From assembly GCA_012839845.1 (NCBI GenBank), contig DUMM01000092.1, positions 1 through 33,968 on the forward strand: DNA of 33,968 nt, written 5' to 3'. This stretch comes from Bacillota bacterium (GTDB taxonomy: Bacteria; Bacillota; Limnochordia; DTU087). A program made the position numbers and the translations under genes. Position 1 is the first letter of the stretch. The number at the start of each line of letters is the position of its first letter. Under the pieces are notes generated by a model. The model was not told the DNA's origin and did not search any database. It saw only the letters and a program-made list of their open reading frames with translations. This document shows positions 19,414-28,974 of the stretch, piece after piece.

Positions 19414-20655
19414 TTGCTGACTCGAGAGCTGTGGTCTTATTATCAGGGGTATGTTATAATCAAAGTCAAAGGCGAGCAGCTGGAGGAGTTCCTCAATCGT
19501 GCGGCAGCCCAGGGTGTTTGTCTCTGGGATGTGGAGCGGCTTAGCGGGGAACTGCTGACGGCCAGGGTCAGCTGTGCGGATTTTATGCGGCTGCGGGATG
19601 CGGTGCGGGGTGTGCCGGTCACCGTCAGCATCAGGCATAAGGTGGGTTTGCCCTTTCTGAGACAGAAGTTGCTCCAACGCTTCGCCTTGCTGGCTGGTGC
19701 CCTGCTCAGCCTTGCATGCATATACCTGCTGTCTTCGGTTGTCTGGTTTGTTCACGTTGAAGGTGTTGACAAAGTAGATTATAATCTGATATCCACCGCC
19801 CTCCACGAGGCGGGGGTAAGTCCCGGTGTATGGCGTCGGTCAATTGAACCCAGGGAAGTGGAAAAACACCTGCTGCTGAGAATACCTCAATTGGCGTGGG
19901 TGGGGGTCAGCCTCCGGGGAACCTTGGTGGAAGTGACTTTGGTGGAAAAGACGGAAATATCTCCTGATGAAAAGGCTCCGGGGGATATTGTGGCTGGCAG
20001 GAGCGCCTTGGTGACCCAGATCATTCCCTTCACAGGCACAGCTTTGGTTCAAGAAGGGGAAACGGTTGCCGAGGGGCAGGTATTGATCAGCGGTGCTCTC
20101 GATGGGTACAGCTCTCCTGGAAAAGCCGGGAGCGGCCGGTATTTGCGAGCAGCCGGTATCGTCCGGGGCAGAGTGTGGTACAGGGGCTTTGGAGAAGCAA
20201 GTTTGGTGAGTCGGGTTCCTAGGAGAACAGGGCAAGCTTGTACAGGCTACAGCATCAGAGTAGGGCCCTGGTCTTGGCAGTGGGGGCAGACAGTGCCGCC
20301 CTTTCTCCAATACGAAGAAGAAGTCACAATCCAAGGGCTGACCCTGCCGCCCTTTGGCTGGGTGCTTCCTGTTCAGCTGGAGACCATTGAATTTCACGAA
20401 GTTGTGATAGAAACCATTGAACGGGATTTGGAAACCGCTAAAGAAGCGGCCCTCCGCCGCTCTTGGGAAGCGGTGGAGGCTAGGATGACGCCCGGGGCAG
20501 AGATCCTATCTCAAGAGGTGGATGTAACAGTAGAGGAGCATGAGAGCGGAGTGCTGGTGCGGGCCAGGAGGACTGTAGAGGTGCATGAGGAGATCGGGGT
20601 CTTTCGGCCTGTGTCTTTCGCAAAGCCAGAGGAAATAGGGGAGGGAAGCCAGTAA
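19414..20655 (+). CDS. yqfD: Sporulation protein YqfD
   Basis: YYQGYVIIKVKGEQLEEFLNRAAAQGVCLWDVER, TM then VHVEGVDKV...LHEAGVSPGVWRRSIEPREVEKHLLLRIPQLAWVGVSLRGTLVEVTLVEKT. Confidence 0.92.
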   Translation: MLTRELWSYYQGYVIIKVKGEQLEEFLNRAAAQGVCLWDVERLSGELLTARVSCADFMRLRDAVRGVPVTVSIRHKVGLPFLRQKLLQRFALLAGALLSLACIYLLSSVVWFVHVEGVDKVDYNLISTALHEAGVSPGVWRRSIEPREVEKHLLLRIPQLAWVGVSLRGTLVEVTLVEKTEISPDEKAPGDIVAGRSALVTQIIPFTGTALVQEGETVAEGQVLISGALDGYSSPGKAGSGRYLRAAGIVRGRVWYRGFGEASLVSRVPRRTGQACTGYSIRVGPWSWQWGQTVPPFLQYEEEVTIQGLTLPPFGWVLPVQLETIEFHEVVIETIERDLETAKEAALRRSWEAVEARMTPGAEILSQEVDVTVEEHESGVLVRARRTVEVHEEIGVFRPVSFAKPEEIGEGSQ

Positions 20656-20656
20656 T

Positions 20657-21640
20657 TTGAGTTCCAGCCTAGTAGAGGAAAGATTTACCATTGAGGATAA
20701 TGCGGTTGCCCTGGCGCTTTTTGGCCACCGGGACGAGAACCTGAAAGCCCTGGCTGAAGAGCTGGATGTGAAGTTAGTGACCAGAGGCAACGTCATCGGT
20801 ATAACAGGCGAGAAAGGTGCTGTGCATCAGGCCCAGATGGTGTTGGCGGACCTGTTGAAGGTAGCGGAGGAGCGTCCCCTGACCATTCAGGATGTCAAGT
20901 ATGCGGCCCAATTGGCAGGGGCCGGCAAGAACGGACAGCTCAAGATGCTGCAGGATGATGTCATCCAGGTGACCGCCAGGGGAAAGAAGATAACGCCCAA
21001 GACGTTGGGGCAGAAACGGTACGTGGACGCGATGCGCAAGCACCTTGTAGTTTTTGCCATCGGACCAGCCGGGACAGGCAAGACCTATCTAGCCATGGCT
21101 ATGGCCGTGGCCGCATTGAGAAAGCGGGAAGTCGGGCGCATTATCTTAACCAGGCCAGCTGTAGAGGCCGGTGAGCGTTTGGGATTTCTTCCCGGTGACC
21201 TCCAGGACAAAGTCGATCCCTATCTGAGACCGCTGTACGATGCACTGTACGATATCTTGGGGGTAGAAGGTTTTCGCAAATACCTGGAACGGGGTGCCAT
21301 TGAAGTTGCTCCCTTGGCCTATATGAGGGGCAGAACCCTAGATGATTCCTTCATCATCCTAGATGAAGCCCAGAATACTACCCCGGAGCAGATGAAGATG
21401 TTTCTGACTCGGATGGGTTTTGGGTCCCGCATGGTGATCACCGGTGATGTCACCCAGATCGATCTGCCCAAAGGGGTTTATTCGGGGTTGCAGGAGGCTA
21501 GGGAAGTTCTCAAGAATGTCAGCGGAATTGCCGTCGTTGAGCTGGATGATGGAGACGTGGTGAGGCACCAGCTGGTCCAGCAGATTATTCGGGCCTATGA
21601 ACAGTTTGACAGAGAGAAAGAACAGCGGGAGATTGGCTGA
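20657..21640 (+). CDS. phoH: PhoH family ATPase
   Basis: FAIGPAGTGKTYLAMAMAVAALRKREVGRIILTRPAVEAGERLGFLPGDLQDKVDPYLRPLYDAL, ILDEAQNTTPEQMKMFLTRMGFGSRMVITGDVTQIDLP. Confidence 0.97.
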   Translation: MSSSLVEERFTIEDNAVALALFGHRDENLKALAEELDVKLVTRGNVIGITGEKGAVHQAQMVLADLLKVAEERPLTIQDVKYAAQLAGAGKNGQLKMLQDDVIQVTARGKKITPKTLGQKRYVDAMRKHLVVFAIGPAGTGKTYLAMAMAVAALRKREVGRIILTRPAVEAGERLGFLPGDLQDKVDPYLRPLYDALYDILGVEGFRKYLERGAIEVAPLAYMRGRTLDDSFIILDEAQNTTPEQMKMFLTRMGFGSRMVITGDVTQIDLPKGVYSGLQEAREVLKNVSGIAVVELDDGDVVRHQLVQQIIRAYEQFDREKEQREIG

Positions 21641-21681
21641 ACCAGGTTTGCGGACACCGAAAAGAGCGTGGTGGCTGAGTC

Positions 21682-23862
21682 ATGGCTAAAGACAACAGAT
21701 TGCGGATGGTATATCAAAAAGCGGTGCAGCGGCTGCAAAGTGTTTGGCGTAAGGCCGGAGTCAGGCAGTCGCTGCTGGGTGCTGCCATCTTTCTTACCCT
21801 GGTGGGAATCCTGGTGGCCGATCTCGTGCCGACCCAGTATGATCTCAAAGTAGGCCAGGTAAGCCCCAGGGATATTGAGGCACCCCGGACCATTGAGAAC
21901 CGCTATGAAACGGAACGGCTCCGGAACGAGGCTGTAGAGGCGGCTCTGGCTCAGGCCCGGAATAATCCGGACAATTATGTGATCGACGGGCGGGTGGCTG
22001 AAGGGGCCGAGGAAAAGCTGGCTTTCTTGTTCGAGAAGGCTGCTGAGCTGCGGACTCCGGTCCACACTGCAAATCCTGAGTCGGCGCCAGAATCTGAAGG
22101 GATGGTTGTAAGTGATCTGCCGGATAGGGTACGGAAGTTCCAGGCCTCCCTGCGGGATGAAGTGGGCCTGGATGTGGACAAGCAGTCCGCGGAGACCCTA
22201 TTGACAGTGCCCTCTGAGGTCTTTGTGGCCATGGAACAGGCTGCCACTACCTTGGCTGTGTCAATTCTGCGCAATAACCGCATTACCGACGAGAACCTGG
22301 ATGATGTGGTGAACAGTATGTACCGCCGAGTGGAGGAATTCCACCTGCCGCAGGCGGCTGAGGAAGCAGCGGCGGCCATCGTAGAAGAGGTCATTCGGCC
22401 CAATCTAGTGCTCAATGAGGCCAAGCTGGAGGCTATCAAGCAGGAAGCGGCGGAGTCTGTGACCCCTGTTATGGTGCTGCAGGGGGAGATTGTTATCCGT
22501 AAGGGCGATGTCGTTACTCGGGAGAAACTGCAAATTCTCAGGGATTTGGGACTGCAGAGCCGCACCAGGAATTACTGGCGGATGTTCGGCATGGCGGTGG
22601 TGCTTCTGCTCCTGGTGGGTTTGACCGGCATCTTCCTCTGGCAGTATAACCGGGAGATCATCGAGTCCGACGGCTTGTTGGCGCTTCTGGGCCTAATAGT
22701 AGTCATCGTGGCTTTTGTCATCAAAGTACTGAGCCTCATTCCATGGCAGGGGACAGGTTATCTGATGCCCGTAGCCTTTGGGGCCATGCTGATCACTCTG
22801 CTTCTGGACTCCCGCCTGGCTATAATTCTCACCTGTTTCTTTGCCGTTATAGTGGGGCTGGTTACCGGTGGTAAACTGGCATATGCAGCAGTTGGTCTGA
22901 CGGGGGGTATTGCCGCTACTTTGAGCCTCGGCAAGGTTACCCAGCGGTCTGATGTGACCAGGACGGGTTTTATAGTAGGGGCGGCGAATTTTGCCGCCAT
23001 GCTGGCTTTTGCGCTGGTGGATGATGATATGTTCCTGGCCAGGAACTCATATTTGGGCCTGCTCAACGGCATCCTATCTGCGATTCTGACCATTGGGTTT
23101 CTGCCTTATCTGGAGAACATCTTTGGGATCACATCCTCCATTAAGCTGCTGGAACTGTCCAATCCCAACCAACCGCTGCTGCGGAGGCTGCTCTTAGAGG
23201 CGCCCGGCACGTATCACCACAGCATCATAGTGGGCAACCTAGCGGAGGCTGCCGCAGAAGCTATTGGAGCAGACGGTCTCCTAGCCCGAGTGGGAGCCGC
23301 TTACCATGATGTGGGCAAGGTTAGGCGCCCGTATTTCTTTGTGGAGAACCAGCTGGGTGGAGATAATCCCCATGACCGGATCTCTCCTTCTTTAAGCACT
23401 TTGATCATCACCTCCCACGTTAAAGAAGGCATAGAGCTGGCCAAGCAGTACAAACTGCCTGCTGTGATCACCGATTTTATCAGGCAGCACCATGGTGATG
23501 ATCTGGTGAAATACTTCTATCATAAGGCTGTGGAGTCGGACAAGGATGGATCGGTAGACGAAAGAGATTTTCGCTATCCAGGCCCCAAACCTCAGACCAA
23601 GGAAACGGCCATTGTGATGCTGGCTGATGCTGTAGAGGCTGCGGTGAGGTCTTTATCCCGTCCAACTCCGGGGAGGATCGAGGGGCTGGTGCGGAAGATC
23701 ATCAAGTCCCGCCTTAATGAGGGCCTGCTTGATGAAAGCGACTTGACCCTCAAAGATCTAGACAAAGTGGCTGAAGCCTTTGTCCAAGTGCTTTCAGGTA
23801 TCTATCACCATCGGGTCGAGTACCCTGACTTGCTTGAGGGAAATCAGGATGGAGGCAAATAG
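21682..23862 (+). CDS. pgpH: 7TMR-HD family phosphohydrolase (PgpH/YqfF, c-di-AMP phosphodiesterase family)
   Basis: Large extracellular N-terminal domain, 7 TM block, HD domain APGTYHHSIIVGNLAEAAAEAIGADGLLARVGAAYHDVGKVRRPYFFVENQ. Confidence 0.93.
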   Translation: MAKDNRLRMVYQKAVQRLQSVWRKAGVRQSLLGAAIFLTLVGILVADLVPTQYDLKVGQVSPRDIEAPRTIENRYETERLRNEAVEAALAQARNNPDNYVIDGRVAEGAEEKLAFLFEKAAELRTPVHTANPESAPESEGMVVSDLPDRVRKFQASLRDEVGLDVDKQSAETLLTVPSEVFVAMEQAATTLAVSILRNNRITDENLDDVVNSMYRRVEEFHLPQAAEEAAAAIVEEVIRPNLVLNEAKLEAIKQEAAESVTPVMVLQGEIVIRKGDVVTREKLQILRDLGLQSRTRNYWRMFGMAVVLLLLVGLTGIFLWQYNREIIESDGLLALLGLIVVIVAFVIKVLSLIPWQGTGYLMPVAFGAMLITLLLDSRLAIILTCFFAVIVGLVTGGKLAYAAVGLTGGIAATLSLGKVTQRSDVTRTGFIVGAANFAAMLAFALVDDDMFLARNSYLGLLNGILSAILTIGFLPYLENIFGITSSIKLLELSNPNQPLLRRLLLEAPGTYHHSIIVGNLAEAAAEAIGADGLLARVGAAYHDVGKVRRPYFFVENQLGGDNPHDRISPSLSTLIITSHVKEGIELAKQYKLPAVITDFIRQHHGDDLVKYFYHKAVESDKDGSVDERDFRYPGPKPQTKETAIVMLADAVEAAVRSLSRPTPGRIEGLVRKIIKSRLNEGLLDESDLTLKDLDKVAEAFVQVLSGIYHHRVEYPDLLEGNQDGGK

Positions 23863-23863
23863 C

Positions 23864-24346
23864 GTGGAAACAGCTATATTGAACCAGCAGGACAAGATCC
23901 CGGTTTCGGAGGCCATGAGGGATATGATCAGGGAAGTGGTTGAGGTCTGCTGGCGGGTTATGGGGCGCCAGGGAACGCCGGAGGTGAGCATCGTCCTCTG
24001 CGACAACCAGCAGATCCGAGAGCTCAATCGGGATTACCGGGGGAAAGATGAGCCCACAGATGTCCTGTCCTTTCCCCAGGAGGAATTGGGAGCTGGGGAA
24101 GATGCTCTTCCGCCGATGCCGGCACTGCCCGATGTGCCGGTAGTGTTGGGTGATGTAGTTATTTCCCTGGAGAGGGCCCGAGAACAGGCCGAAGCCTACG
24201 GTCACAGCTTTGAACGGGAGGTCGGATATCTTCTCACCCATGGGCTCCTGCACCTCTTGGGCTTTGATCATAACAGCGAGGAGGAGCGGAGCAGAATGCG
24301 GGAGAAAGAGGAGGAGATCCTGGCTGAAGTGAACTTGATCCGGTAA
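23864..24346 (+). CDS. ybeY: rRNA maturation RNase YbeY
   Basis: IRELNRDYRGKDEPTDVLSFPQ and HGLLHLLGFDHNSEEERSRMREKEEEIL (HxxxHxxGxDH). GTG 23864 has a well-placed GGAGG. Confidence 0.95.
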   Translation: METAILNQQDKIPVSEAMRDMIREVVEVCWRVMGRQGTPEVSIVLCDNQQIRELNRDYRGKDEPTDVLSFPQEELGAGEDALPPMPALPDVPVVLGDVVISLERAREQAEAYGHSFEREVGYLLTHGLLHLLGFDHNSEEERSRMREKEEEILAEVNLIR

Positions 24347-24360
24347 AGGGTAGAGGGGGC

Positions 24361-25068
24361 TTGCAGTCGTTGCGGGCGCGGAGTTTGTTGGAGAGTTTTA
24401 ACTATGCCCTGGCAGGTTTCATCCATGCTTTGAGTACCCAGCGCAATATGAAAATTCACTGCCTAGCGGCGGCGGTGGTTCTCTTTTTCGGCTATTATCT
24501 TCACCTCTCTACAGTAGAACTGGCGGTTTTGGTTCTTACGGTAGGCCTGGTTATGGCGGCAGAAATAATGAACACGGCTGTGGAGGTGGTAGTGGACCTC
24601 ATCACAGAAGAATACCACCCTTTGGCGAAAACGGCCAAAAACGTGGCTGCCGGCAGCGTACTGCTCACCGCACTGGCAGCGATTGTAGTGGGGTTTTTGC
24701 TTTTTTTTGACAAAGTAGCGGACAGGCTAGAAGGTACCCCTAATTCTGTTTCCAATCCGGCATCATTATCAGTCTTGATTCCCGCGGTCACCGTATTTGG
24801 TGTGGTCATGGTTGTCAAGATCCTCGCCGGGTATTACCACTTGCAGGGGGGTATGCCCAGCGGTCACGTAGCTGTAGCTTTCAGTTTGGCAACATCCACT
24901 TACCTCTTGGGGGCGCAGGGGCCCGTCGTTCTAGTAGCCTTCATCCTAGCCTGCTTGGTTGCTCAAAGCCGTCTGGAAGCCCGGATTCACAGCTGGTTAG
25001 AAGTGTCGGCAGGCGGGCTTTTAGGTACCATCGTAACCCTGCTTGTGTTCCATCTATTGCTTAAGTGA
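24361..25068 (+). CDS. DgkA-type diacylglycerol/undecaprenol kinase fused to a PAP2-like domain
   Basis: N-terminal SFNYALAGFIHALSTQRNMKIH...AAEIMNTAVEVVVDLI (DAGK); C-terminal GGMPSGHVAVAFSLA...SRLEARIHSWLEV (PAP2-like PSGH and SR-x5-H). Confidence 0.88.
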   Translation: MQSLRARSLLESFNYALAGFIHALSTQRNMKIHCLAAAVVLFFGYYLHLSTVELAVLVLTVGLVMAAEIMNTAVEVVVDLITEEYHPLAKTAKNVAAGSVLLTALAAIVVGFLLFFDKVADRLEGTPNSVSNPASLSVLIPAVTVFGVVMVVKILAGYYHLQGGMPSGHVAVAFSLATSTYLLGAQGPVVLVAFILACLVAQSRLEARIHSWLEVSAGGLLGTIVTLLVFHLLLK

Positions 25069-25216
25069 AAATTAGGGGTCTAGGATAAGGGCGTATAATA
25101 GCGCTGCTTGGATATAATAGGGAATAAAGCAGTCTCGCTACTAGCAGAAAGAGGCACCAAAGTGAACGGCTATTGGCATACCCAGGTGCCGAATTTCATT
25201 GCTGTAGGAGGTAATC

Positions 25217-26245
25217 ATGGCACGATCTGCACTCAGAGCAAGCACCGTTGTTGTTTGTCTGCTGTTGGCTGCAGCAGCGACAGTGTTCCTGCCGCTCGCT
25301 GCAGTCGCTGCGCCTGTATTAAAGGAAGATATGACCGGCAGCAGCGTCGAGGAACTCCAGCGCAGGCTGACGGAGTGGGGTCATCCTGTGGAAGTAGACG
25401 GCCGCTTTGGACCTTTGACTAAGGAAGCTGTGAAGATGTTTCAGAAAGAGCGGGGCTTAGTAGTTGACGGCATTGTGGGCGCTCAAACGTGGAGGGAGTT
25501 GGCAAAAAGCCCCAGCTTGGTTCATGTTGTTCAGCGGGGAGATTCTCTTTACGTCTTGGCCCGCCGGTATGGAGTATCCATTAAGGACATAATGGAGGTC
25601 AACAACCTGGCCAGTGATGTGATAGTTATTGGCCAGAAACTGATAATACCGAAAAAGCCGGCTGCGGGGGACGATGGAGACCTTCAGCCAGCTGCATCCT
25701 CAGGCACGGTCTATCAGGTGCGGCCGGGGGACAGCGCCTCGGTTATCGCTAAGCGGTTCAATACATCGGTTCCGGCCCTTGCGGCGGCCAATCGACTGTC
25801 AGATCCCAACCGCCTCCGGGCAGGTCAAGAGCTGATCATCCCAGGATGGCAGGCCACCATACCTCGGCTCATCTGGCCGGTTAAGGGCAGGATCTCTTCA
25901 CCTTACGGGTGGCGGACCCACCCTGTGTACAAAGTTCGGCAGTTTCACGGCGGTATAGATATCGCGGTGCCGGTAGGGACAAGTGTGAAGGCAGCCGCAG
26001 CCGGCAAAGTCATTGAGAGCGGATGGATGGATGGTTTCGGTTACGGGATAGTCATTGACCACGGTGAGGGAGTGACCACATGGTATGGCCACAACTCAAA
26101 GCTGCTGGTCAAGGTGGGAGATCGGGTACGGCAGGGTCAGATTATAGCCCGTTCCGGCAATACCGGGGTTTCCACAGGACCCCATCTGGATTTTCGCATC
26201 AAAGTCAACGGTGAGACCATCAACCCCATTTACTGGCTGCCTTAA
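25217..26245 (+). CDS. Secreted peptidoglycan endopeptidase: PG-binding domain, two LysM, M23 peptidase
   Basis: Signal peptide; SSVEELQRRLTEWGHPVEVDGRFGPLTKEAVKMFQKERGL; two LysM (VVQRGDSLYVLARRYGV, YQVRPGDSASVIAKRFNT); M23 FHGGIDIAVPVGTSVKAAAAGKV...HLDFRIKVNGETINPIYWL. Confidence 0.95.
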   Translation: MARSALRASTVVVCLLLAAAATVFLPLAAVAAPVLKEDMTGSSVEELQRRLTEWGHPVEVDGRFGPLTKEAVKMFQKERGLVVDGIVGAQTWRELAKSPSLVHVVQRGDSLYVLARRYGVSIKDIMEVNNLASDVIVIGQKLIIPKKPAAGDDGDLQPAASSGTVYQVRPGDSASVIAKRFNTSVPALAAANRLSDPNRLRAGQELIIPGWQATIPRLIWPVKGRISSPYGWRTHPVYKVRQFHGGIDIAVPVGTSVKAAAAGKVIESGWMDGFGYGIVIDHGEGVTTWYGHNSKLLVKVGDRVRQGQIIARSGNTGVSTGPHLDFRIKVNGETINPIYWLP

Positions 26246-26320
26246 AATGATGAGCTGCTGAGAAGAGAGTTCTGAGGTTGCTGTGTTAATAGTTGTCCCA
26301 TGCAGCGGCCGGGAATCTGC

Positions 26321-26345
26321 AAGGTGCCTTCGGGCACCTTTTTTT
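26321..26345 (+). terminator. Intrinsic terminator downstream of the M23 peptidase gene
   Basis: AAGGTGCC-TTCG-GGCACCTT followed by T5. Confidence 0.95.
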
Positions 26346-26463
26346 GGCGGGTCTCAAAGCCAGTGGAGTAAGAACCTTAGACTTCGGGGACCTTATCTAA
26401 CAGATAATGAGGGGGACCGGGACTTCCAACAAAGCACATGGACTAGACAAGAGGTGAGGCCCG

Positions 26464-27501
26464 TTGGCCGGTGGAAACCCGCGGGGAGTTGCGGGACGCA
26501 TGGATCCTTGGTTGACTGCCTTGATAGCGGTGATGGTGGTCAATATCATAGTATTGGGTATGTCGGCCCAGCGGCTCCGCGGACCTGCCGGGGGCAGAGG
26601 GCTCCCGGCGGTGCGGAAGGGAGCAGAGGCTTTAGCCGACTACTACGCAGCGGAGATCGCCCAGTTGGGTTTGGAAAACAATCAGGCAGTGCGGGAGGCA
26701 GCGGCCAAGTACAGGTACGCTGTGGAGCAGGCCCTTACCGTCGATGAAGTGGCCCGGGCCATGAGCACATACGGCCGCAACCTAATAGACGTGATCCGCA
26801 GGGAGAATCAGTTGGCGCTGGAACGGAACGTCCTCGGAATCATTGCCCAAGACCCCAGGATCCCTGAGGCACCAGATGGAGCGGCAGTTATCGTCCGGAG
26901 TGAAAACGGACAAGTTCTTATTGACGATCCCGCTGACATACTGACGCCAGAGACAGAGGCCAACCTCAAGGCCAGCAGCGCCGCCCGGCAGCTTCAGGAA
27001 ATGGTGCAGGTGGAAGTTCGAGGCGGCAAGCCCAAGCTCTTGACTACCCGCAGCCTGCCTGGACAGATACAAGCACTGCGGCAGGAAATCGAGGCCGCCA
27101 GGGCCGCACTGCAGCAGGCTATGCAAGCCGGTGGATATGCTGAACTCACGGGACCGGGGCTGATCATCCGGGCAAGGCAGAGCCAGGAACAGACTCTAGT
27201 GGACGACGTCCTGAGTTACGATTTGCGGGATATGGTCAATGAGCTCTTTGCCGCCGGCGCCAGGGGCATCCAAATCGGCTCTCAGCGTTTGGTTGCTACC
27301 AGTTCTATTAGGACAGCGGGCAGCCACCTGTTAGTCAATCATCAGCGGGTACCAACTGAGCCGGTAGAGATTAGAGTGGTGGGTGATCCCGATGTTTTGG
27401 CCAGTGCTCTGGACTTAATCACTCATTCACCGTACTTTGGATTGGTGTTGGACGTTGAAAAACAGAACAGCATTACCTTGACAGCCCATCCTTTGGAATA
27501 G
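26464..27501 (+). CDS. DUF881-like (YlxW/YlxX-related) membrane-anchored protein, paralog 1
   Basis: N-terminal TM; C-terminal LTGPGLIIRARQ...VDDVLSYDLRDMVNELFAAGARGIQIGSQRLVATSSIRTAGSHLLVNHQRV...GDPDVL. SD GAGGTGA six nt before TTG 26464. Confidence 0.75.
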   Translation: MAGGNPRGVAGRMDPWLTALIAVMVVNIIVLGMSAQRLRGPAGGRGLPAVRKGAEALADYYAAEIAQLGLENNQAVREAAAKYRYAVEQALTVDEVARAMSTYGRNLIDVIRRENQLALERNVLGIIAQDPRIPEAPDGAAVIVRSENGQVLIDDPADILTPETEANLKASSAARQLQEMVQVEVRGGKPKLLTTRSLPGQIQALRQEIEAARAALQQAMQAGGYAELTGPGLIIRARQSQEQTLVDDVLSYDLRDMVNELFAAGARGIQIGSQRLVATSSIRTAGSHLLVNHQRVPTEPVEIRVVGDPDVLASALDLITHSPYFGLVLDVEKQNSITLTAHPLE

Positions 27502-27515
27502 AGGTGAGTTTCCCT

Positions 27516-28526
27516 GTGGAAACAAGGGGCTTGAGCAGACTGCCTAAGAGCCTGCTCTTAATTGCTGCTGTAGTTCTGGTATTGGACACCATCGCGGCTG
27601 TCGCCTACAGCGGCTGGGTACGTGTGCCGGAGGAAGTGTCCCGGACGAAGCTGGTCAAAGAGGCAGGCAGAGCCATCGGCGATTACTACCGGCAGTTAGC
27701 TGCATCAGCCGGAGTGCAGGGCAGCAAGTCTGTTCAAAAGGCACTGGGGGTAATGGAAGCAGCACTGCGGGGAAAAAACACCATGGCCGAAATTACCGCT
27801 GCTCTGCTTAACCACTCTGCGGCCGTTGAGGCCGCCATCCTCTCTGAGCAGCGGCGGCGTCAGCGGGAGATAATTCTGCGGATCATCGGCGGAGATCCGA
27901 AAGTACGGGTGACGGAGAAGGGTACCATTGTACTCAGCGGGGGAGAAGTATTGGAAGGTGAGGAGTTTCTGGGTGCTGTTTCCCTAGAAAAACTCAAGAG
28001 TGAACCAGCCTTGGCAGGCAGCGCCGAGCTGGTGACAGTTGAGGTGGTAAGAGGAAAGGCCAGCGTGGGTTCTCACCCCCGGCATCTTGAGTATTTCCAG
28101 CACTTGGAGGTGGAGCTTGAGCAGCTGAAAAGACAACTCCAGCGGGTGCAGGAAGAGGCTGGGTTTTTGCCATTAGAAGGGCCCGGTGTGGTTGTAGAGG
28201 CAGCCGATGCCCCCGGCGGATACCTGTGGGAAGAAATCGTCCACGATCAGGACATCCGGGAGATCATCAATAACCTCCGTCATGCCGGCGCCAGGGGGAT
28301 AGAGGTCGGCGGCCAGCGGCTGGGCTGTGACGGATGGGTGAAATGTGTTGGCCCGGTGGTGGTAGTCAACGGTGAGACAGTGGCGGCCAACCCCATCGTG
28401 GTCAAGGCGGTGGGTGAGCCCGCTGGCCTTAAAGAGAGTCTGAAGGGATTGCAGGAGGTTTTTGCTCGGACAGGGAAACAGTTACATGTTGAAGAGAGGG
28501 ACAGCATCACCTTGACTGCCAGATAA
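27516..28526 (+). CDS. DUF881-like membrane-anchored protein, paralog 2
   Basis: N-terminal TM; LEGPGVVVEAADAPG...IVHDQDIREIINNLRHAGARGIEVGGQRLGCDGWVKCVGPVVVVNGETV; same layout as the upstream gene. GTG 27516 has GAGGTGAG at good spacing (track start is 27504). Confidence 0.72.
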   Translation: METRGLSRLPKSLLLIAAVVLVLDTIAAVAYSGWVRVPEEVSRTKLVKEAGRAIGDYYRQLAASAGVQGSKSVQKALGVMEAALRGKNTMAEITAALLNHSAAVEAAILSEQRRRQREIILRIIGGDPKVRVTEKGTIVLSGGEVLEGEEFLGAVSLEKLKSEPALAGSAELVTVEVVRGKASVGSHPRHLEYFQHLEVELEQLKRQLQRVQEEAGFLPLEGPGVVVEAADAPGGYLWEEIVHDQDIREIINNLRHAGARGIEVGGQRLGCDGWVKCVGPVVVVNGETVAANPIVVKAVGEPAGLKESLKGLQEVFARTGKQLHVEERDSITLTAR

Positions 28527-28540
28527 GGGAGTGGAGAGCT

Positions 28541-28942
28541 GTGACCGAGAGAGAGGTTGAGTATCTTATCAGCCAGGCAGTGAAGGCCCGGGAAAGGGCT
28601 TACGCACCTTATTCCAATTTCGCCGTGGGGGCCGCGGTGCTGACAGGGAGCGGTGCGGTCTACACCGGGTGCAATATCGAAAATGCAAGTTATGGGGCTA
28701 CCTGCTGTGCTGAACGGGTTGCCCTTTTTAAGGCTCTTTCCGAGGGAGAGAAAGATATCCGGTTGATTGCAGTGGCAGCCGAGGGTGAAAAACCCGTACC
28801 CCCCTGTGGCGTCTGCCGCCAGGTTATGGTAGAATTGGCACCACAGGCTGAGGTTATAATGGTCAACCTACAAGGTCAGCGTGAAAGGCGGACGGTCGAG
28901 GAGCTTCTGCCTGCCGCTTTTGTCAAATCCTCCATGAGGTAG
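28541..28942 (+). CDS. cdd: Cytidine deaminase
   Basis: AYAPYSNFAVGAAVLTGSGAVYTGCNIENASYGATCCAERVALFKA, PPCGVCRQVMVEL. Confidence 0.97.
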   Translation: MTEREVEYLISQAVKARERAYAPYSNFAVGAAVLTGSGAVYTGCNIENASYGATCCAERVALFKALSEGEKDIRLIAVAAEGEKPVPPCGVCRQVMVELAPQAEVIMVNLQGQRERRTVEELLPAAFVKSSMR

Positions 28943-28974
28943 CACTCTGCCGGTGAAGCTGAGGGGGGTCTGGT

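Noticed and set aside
25069-25216. Two TATAAT boxes (25094, 25113) and GGCACC/GGTGCC inverted repeat upstream of the M23 gene as a riboswitch or sigma-factor signature
   Set aside because: No convincing -35 matches at correct spacing and the 6-bp stem has a 26-nt loop; too weak to call.
26283-26747. 154-aa + strand ORF downstream of the M23 peptidase
   Set aside because: Runs through a perfect intrinsic terminator (26321-26345) and overlaps the DUF881-like gene out of frame.
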